Both the position numbers and the translations under genes were made by a program. A stretch of DNA of 16,181 bases, taken from NCBI GenBank assembly GCA_033763635.1, contig JANRKG010000132.1:1-16181 (forward strand). Direction: 5' to 3'. This document shows positions 14,633 through 16,181 of this stretch, in pieces. This DNA comes from JANRKG01 sp033763635 (GTDB lineage Bacteria > Cyanobacteriota > Cyanobacteriia > GCF-001939115). Under the pieces are notes generated by a model. It worked only from the letters and a program-made list of their open reading frames with translations. It was not told where the DNA came from and ran no database searches. The number at the start of each line of letters is the position of its first letter. The first letter of the stretch is position 1.

Positions 14633-14904
14633 GGAGCAACCTTTTCTCGAAATAGCTTTCCCGCCGAAAAAGCTGGAACTTTTGTCGCCGGAATCTGCAT
14701 TTTATCACCCGTTTTCGGGTTACGCCCTTCCCGTGCTTTGCGTTCACGGGGTTCAAAAGAACCAAACCCCACGAGGGTTACTTTATCGCCCGCAGAAACA
14801 GCCTCGACGATCGCATCAAGTGCTGCGGTCAACACCGCATCTGCCTGTTTTTTCGTTACACTGGCCCGTTCTGCCACGGCATCCACTAATTCACCCTTAT
14901 TCAT
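14623..14904 (-). CDS. hup: DNA-binding protein HU
   Basis: The 93-residue product is a histone-like HU/IHF-family protein that binds and bends DNA as a dimer and helps organise the nucleoid. It begins MNKGELVDAVAERA and carries the signature GFGSFEPRERKAREGRNPKTG at 46-66, including the intercalating Pro63 of the arm. Length is usual for HU, with a short acidic end (PEE). The ATG at 14904 has AAGGAG 7 bases upstream; the GTG one codon earlier is not needed. It is the first gene after a hairpin that follows the secretin, and cobD begins 3 bases after its stop. Confidence 0.95.
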   Translation of the reverse strand: MNKGELVDAVAERASVTKKQADAVLTAALDAIVEAVSAGDKVTLVGFGSFEPRERKAREGRNPKTGDKMQIPATKVPAFSAGKLFREKVAPEE

Positions 14905-14996
14905 CACCCATCTCCTTACAGAAATTAGACAAAAATTAGCTCATTTGCTTCCGAATTTGCTCCCCCTTTCCGGGAGAAGGCTCAAATCACAAATCA

Positions 14997-15021
14997 CCCC
15001 CGTCTTTCGTAAAAACGGGGG
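14997..15021 (-). terminator. Hairpin between secretin and HU genes
   Basis: CCCCCGT at 14997-15003 pairs with ACGGGGG at 15015-15021 around an 11-base loop, starting 12 bases past the secretin stop codon. Only scattered T follow on the minus strand (TGATTTGTGATTTG), so it is an imperfect Rho-independent terminator, possibly leaky or a 3'-end stabiliser. A weaker CTCCC/GGGAG hairpin at about 14960-14976 follows. Confidence 0.5.
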
Positions 15022-15032
15022 CTGATCAACCC

Positions 15033-16181
15033 TTACCGAGAACCGCGTCCTCGCTCCAGCATCTCCCGCACATCCGGGCTGGGGGTATAGTTATACCCGG
15101 CCCCTGATTGCTGAGAATCATCCATGATTTGGGGCGTAATCATGACCACAACTTCACTGCGGCTATTCTCCCGACTGGTGCTACGGAAGAGGGCACCAAT
15201 CAGGGGCAGATCACCGAGAATTGGGGTTTTGGTGGTGATGACCCGATCGCTCTCTTGAATTACACCCGTCAGGATGAGGGTCTGCCCATCTCGCAGACGA
15301 ATGTTTCCGGTTTCCAGACGGCGACGATTTACCAACTGCTGCACAATCAGGTTGTTCCGGGAGGGGTCGGTAATCGACTGCCCCGGAGCACTCACTTCAG
15401 GGGCAACAGACAGGGTAATAAAGCCGTTGTCATCGATTTGATCCACAAAGATATTGAGAATCACCCCAACGTCGATCGGAGCACCGGGAAGAATGGACGT
15501 TGTGGTCAAGTTCCCTTCGGTTCGTCGCTGTTCCGTAAACCCGGAAAACACCTGCTGGGTCAGGTTCACCTGTGATTGGCTCCCCTCCTGCACAATCAAC
15601 GTCGGATCGGTGAGAACTTTCGCGTTCCCTGACTGTACCTGAGCTTGTAGACTCAGGAGAAACTGCCTGGGAAATTGGAAGAGGGATGGCAAACCATTGG
15701 TAGCACTGGGTGGAGTACCAACTGCTGTTGTGCTTGTTGTAGTCGGACGAGTGACTGTATTTCCAAAGGCATCAGTAGTCGTAACATCAGTAATCGTTGT
15801 GGTAATCGTTGTGGGTGTCCCCTGAGTAATGTTTGTAATTCCTGCCGCAAAGGGATCTGAACCAACAGGAACAGCCCGACCCGTAAAAGTAACTGGGTTA
15901 CCAGGAATTTGTGTCACTCCACTGGCTGGGAAACGTTGAATGGCTGAGCTATTGGAAGTAATAGTTTGAACACTATTTCCTTGGAAAAATCCACCGGGGA
16001 AAGTAAGATCACCCTGCCCGTCCGTAGTGACAAAAGTCGTCGCATCCGAGTAAGGATTATTAATGACCGTTTGCCCTAGCAGACTTGTCTGAACTTGGCC
16101 CGCATTGGGCGGACGGAACTGCCCAAAGTTTGTTGTTGCTCTCCCCCCATCCACACTGACAAAGGTATCGGCGATCCCAAA
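15033..16181 (-). CDS. pilQ: Type IV pilus secretin (PilQ-like), 5' end outside the window
   Basis: Only the C-terminal 382 codons are present, and the frame stays open to the window edge. The secretin core is clear: KVLTDPTLIVQEGSQSQVNL, then DVGVILNIFVDQIDDNGFITL with SVAPEVSAPG, and RLRDGQTLILTGVI with TPILGDLPLIGALFRS and EVVVMITPQI. Secretins form the large outer-membrane ring through which the pilus exits. Cyanobacteria have type IV pili but generally no type II secretion system, so PilQ is more likely than GspD. A Thr-rich insert lies before the core, coded by about 15705-15830. A short Gly/Arg-rich tail (MLERGRGSR) ends the protein. A GTG at 16154 is not the real start, because TFVSV reads through it from upstream. 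Confidence 0.85.
   Translation of the reverse strand, partial: FGIADTFVSVDGGRATTNFGQFRPPNAGQVQTSLLGQTVINNPYSDATTFVTTDGQGDLTFPGGFFQGNSVQTITSNSSAIQRFPASGVTQIPGNPVTFTGRAVPVGSDPFAAGITNITQGTPTTITTTITDVTTTDAFGNTVTRPTTTSTTAVGTPPSATNGLPSLFQFPRQFLLSLQAQVQSGNAKVLTDPTLIVQEGSQSQVNLTQQVFSGFTEQRRTEGNLTTTSILPGAPIDVGVILNIFVDQIDDNGFITLSVAPEVSAPGQSITDPSRNNLIVQQLVNRRRLETGNIRLRDGQTLILTGVIQESDRVITTKTPILGDLPLIGALFRSTSRENSRSEVVVMITPQIMDDSQQSGAGYNYTPSPDVREMLERGRGSR
15790..15813. repeat. Perfect 12-base tandem repeat inside the secretin
   Basis: GTAATCGTTGTG occurs twice in a row (15790-15801, 15802-15813). On the coding strand it gives Thr-Thr-Ile-Thr twice within a Thr-rich linker. The unit is a multiple of three, so copy-number change would keep the frame. 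Confidence 0.6.

Noticed and set aside
14525..15025. Plus-strand open frame of 166 codons across HU and the intergenic gap
   Set aside because: It runs antisense to a clear HU gene and across a hairpin, and its Ser/Arg/Pro-rich composition is that of a shadow frame.
15108..15575. Plus-strand open frame of 155 codons inside the secretin gene
   Set aside because: It is antisense to conserved secretin core motifs and shows no domain.

Overview
The window is most likely from a cyanobacterium, probably filamentous or Leptolyngbya-like; genus and species are not resolved. Three lines of evidence point there. The HIP1 octamer GCGATCGC occurs exactly three times (2896, 4993, 10531), where about 0.25 would be expected by chance, and many seven-base GCGATCG variants are scattered through the genes. 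A Trp-rich TIGR02450-type small protein, a large tandem ThyX-like protein and a type IV pilus secretin are all present. No tRNA, rRNA, CRISPR array, insertion sequence or phage gene is visible. Gene density is ordinary for a chromosome, and every gene from about 4.5 kb rightwards is on the minus strand.

Left part (1-4533). About 530 AT-rich bases without a gene carry several short tandem duplications and a good sigma70-like promoter candidate. They precede a plus-strand gene for a single-span membrane protein with five Trp-capped repeats of about 44 residues, whose function I do not recognise. Converging on it is a dut-thyX pair (dUTP to dUMP, then dUMP to dTMP) whose reading frames overlap by 8 bases. 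Dut is divergent from a small Trp-rich gene, and a perfect palindrome containing a -10 hexamer on each strand lies between them.

Middle part (4530-11998, minus strand). This looks like one surface-glycan operon, transcribed as GT4 glycosyltransferase, GT2 glycosyltransferase, polyprenyl-phosphate sugar-1-phosphate transferase, O-antigen ligase/polymerase-like protein with a TPR tail, and guanine deaminase. The last three are linked by stop-start overlaps. The initiating transferase would load a sugar phosphate on the lipid carrier, the two glycosyltransferases would extend it, and the ligase/polymerase would polymerise or transfer it. Guanine deaminase at the end has no obvious role in this pathway.

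Right part (12081-16181, minus strand). A secretin, probably PilQ and cut by the window edge, is followed by a hairpin. Then come a histone-like HU gene, a CobD-type PLP enzyme and a flavoprotein of the pyridine nucleotide-disulfide oxidoreductase fold, packed with 3-base spacing and then an 11-base overlap. The flavoprotein lacks both the redox-active cysteine pair and the C-terminal catalytic histidine of the family.

I did not find a convincing new multi-gene system. The observations most worth following are the unusual flavoprotein coupled to CobD and HU, the division of ThyX-like motifs between two halves of one protein, the Trp-capped repeat membrane protein with its repeat-rich leader, and guanine deaminase at the end of a glycan operon.
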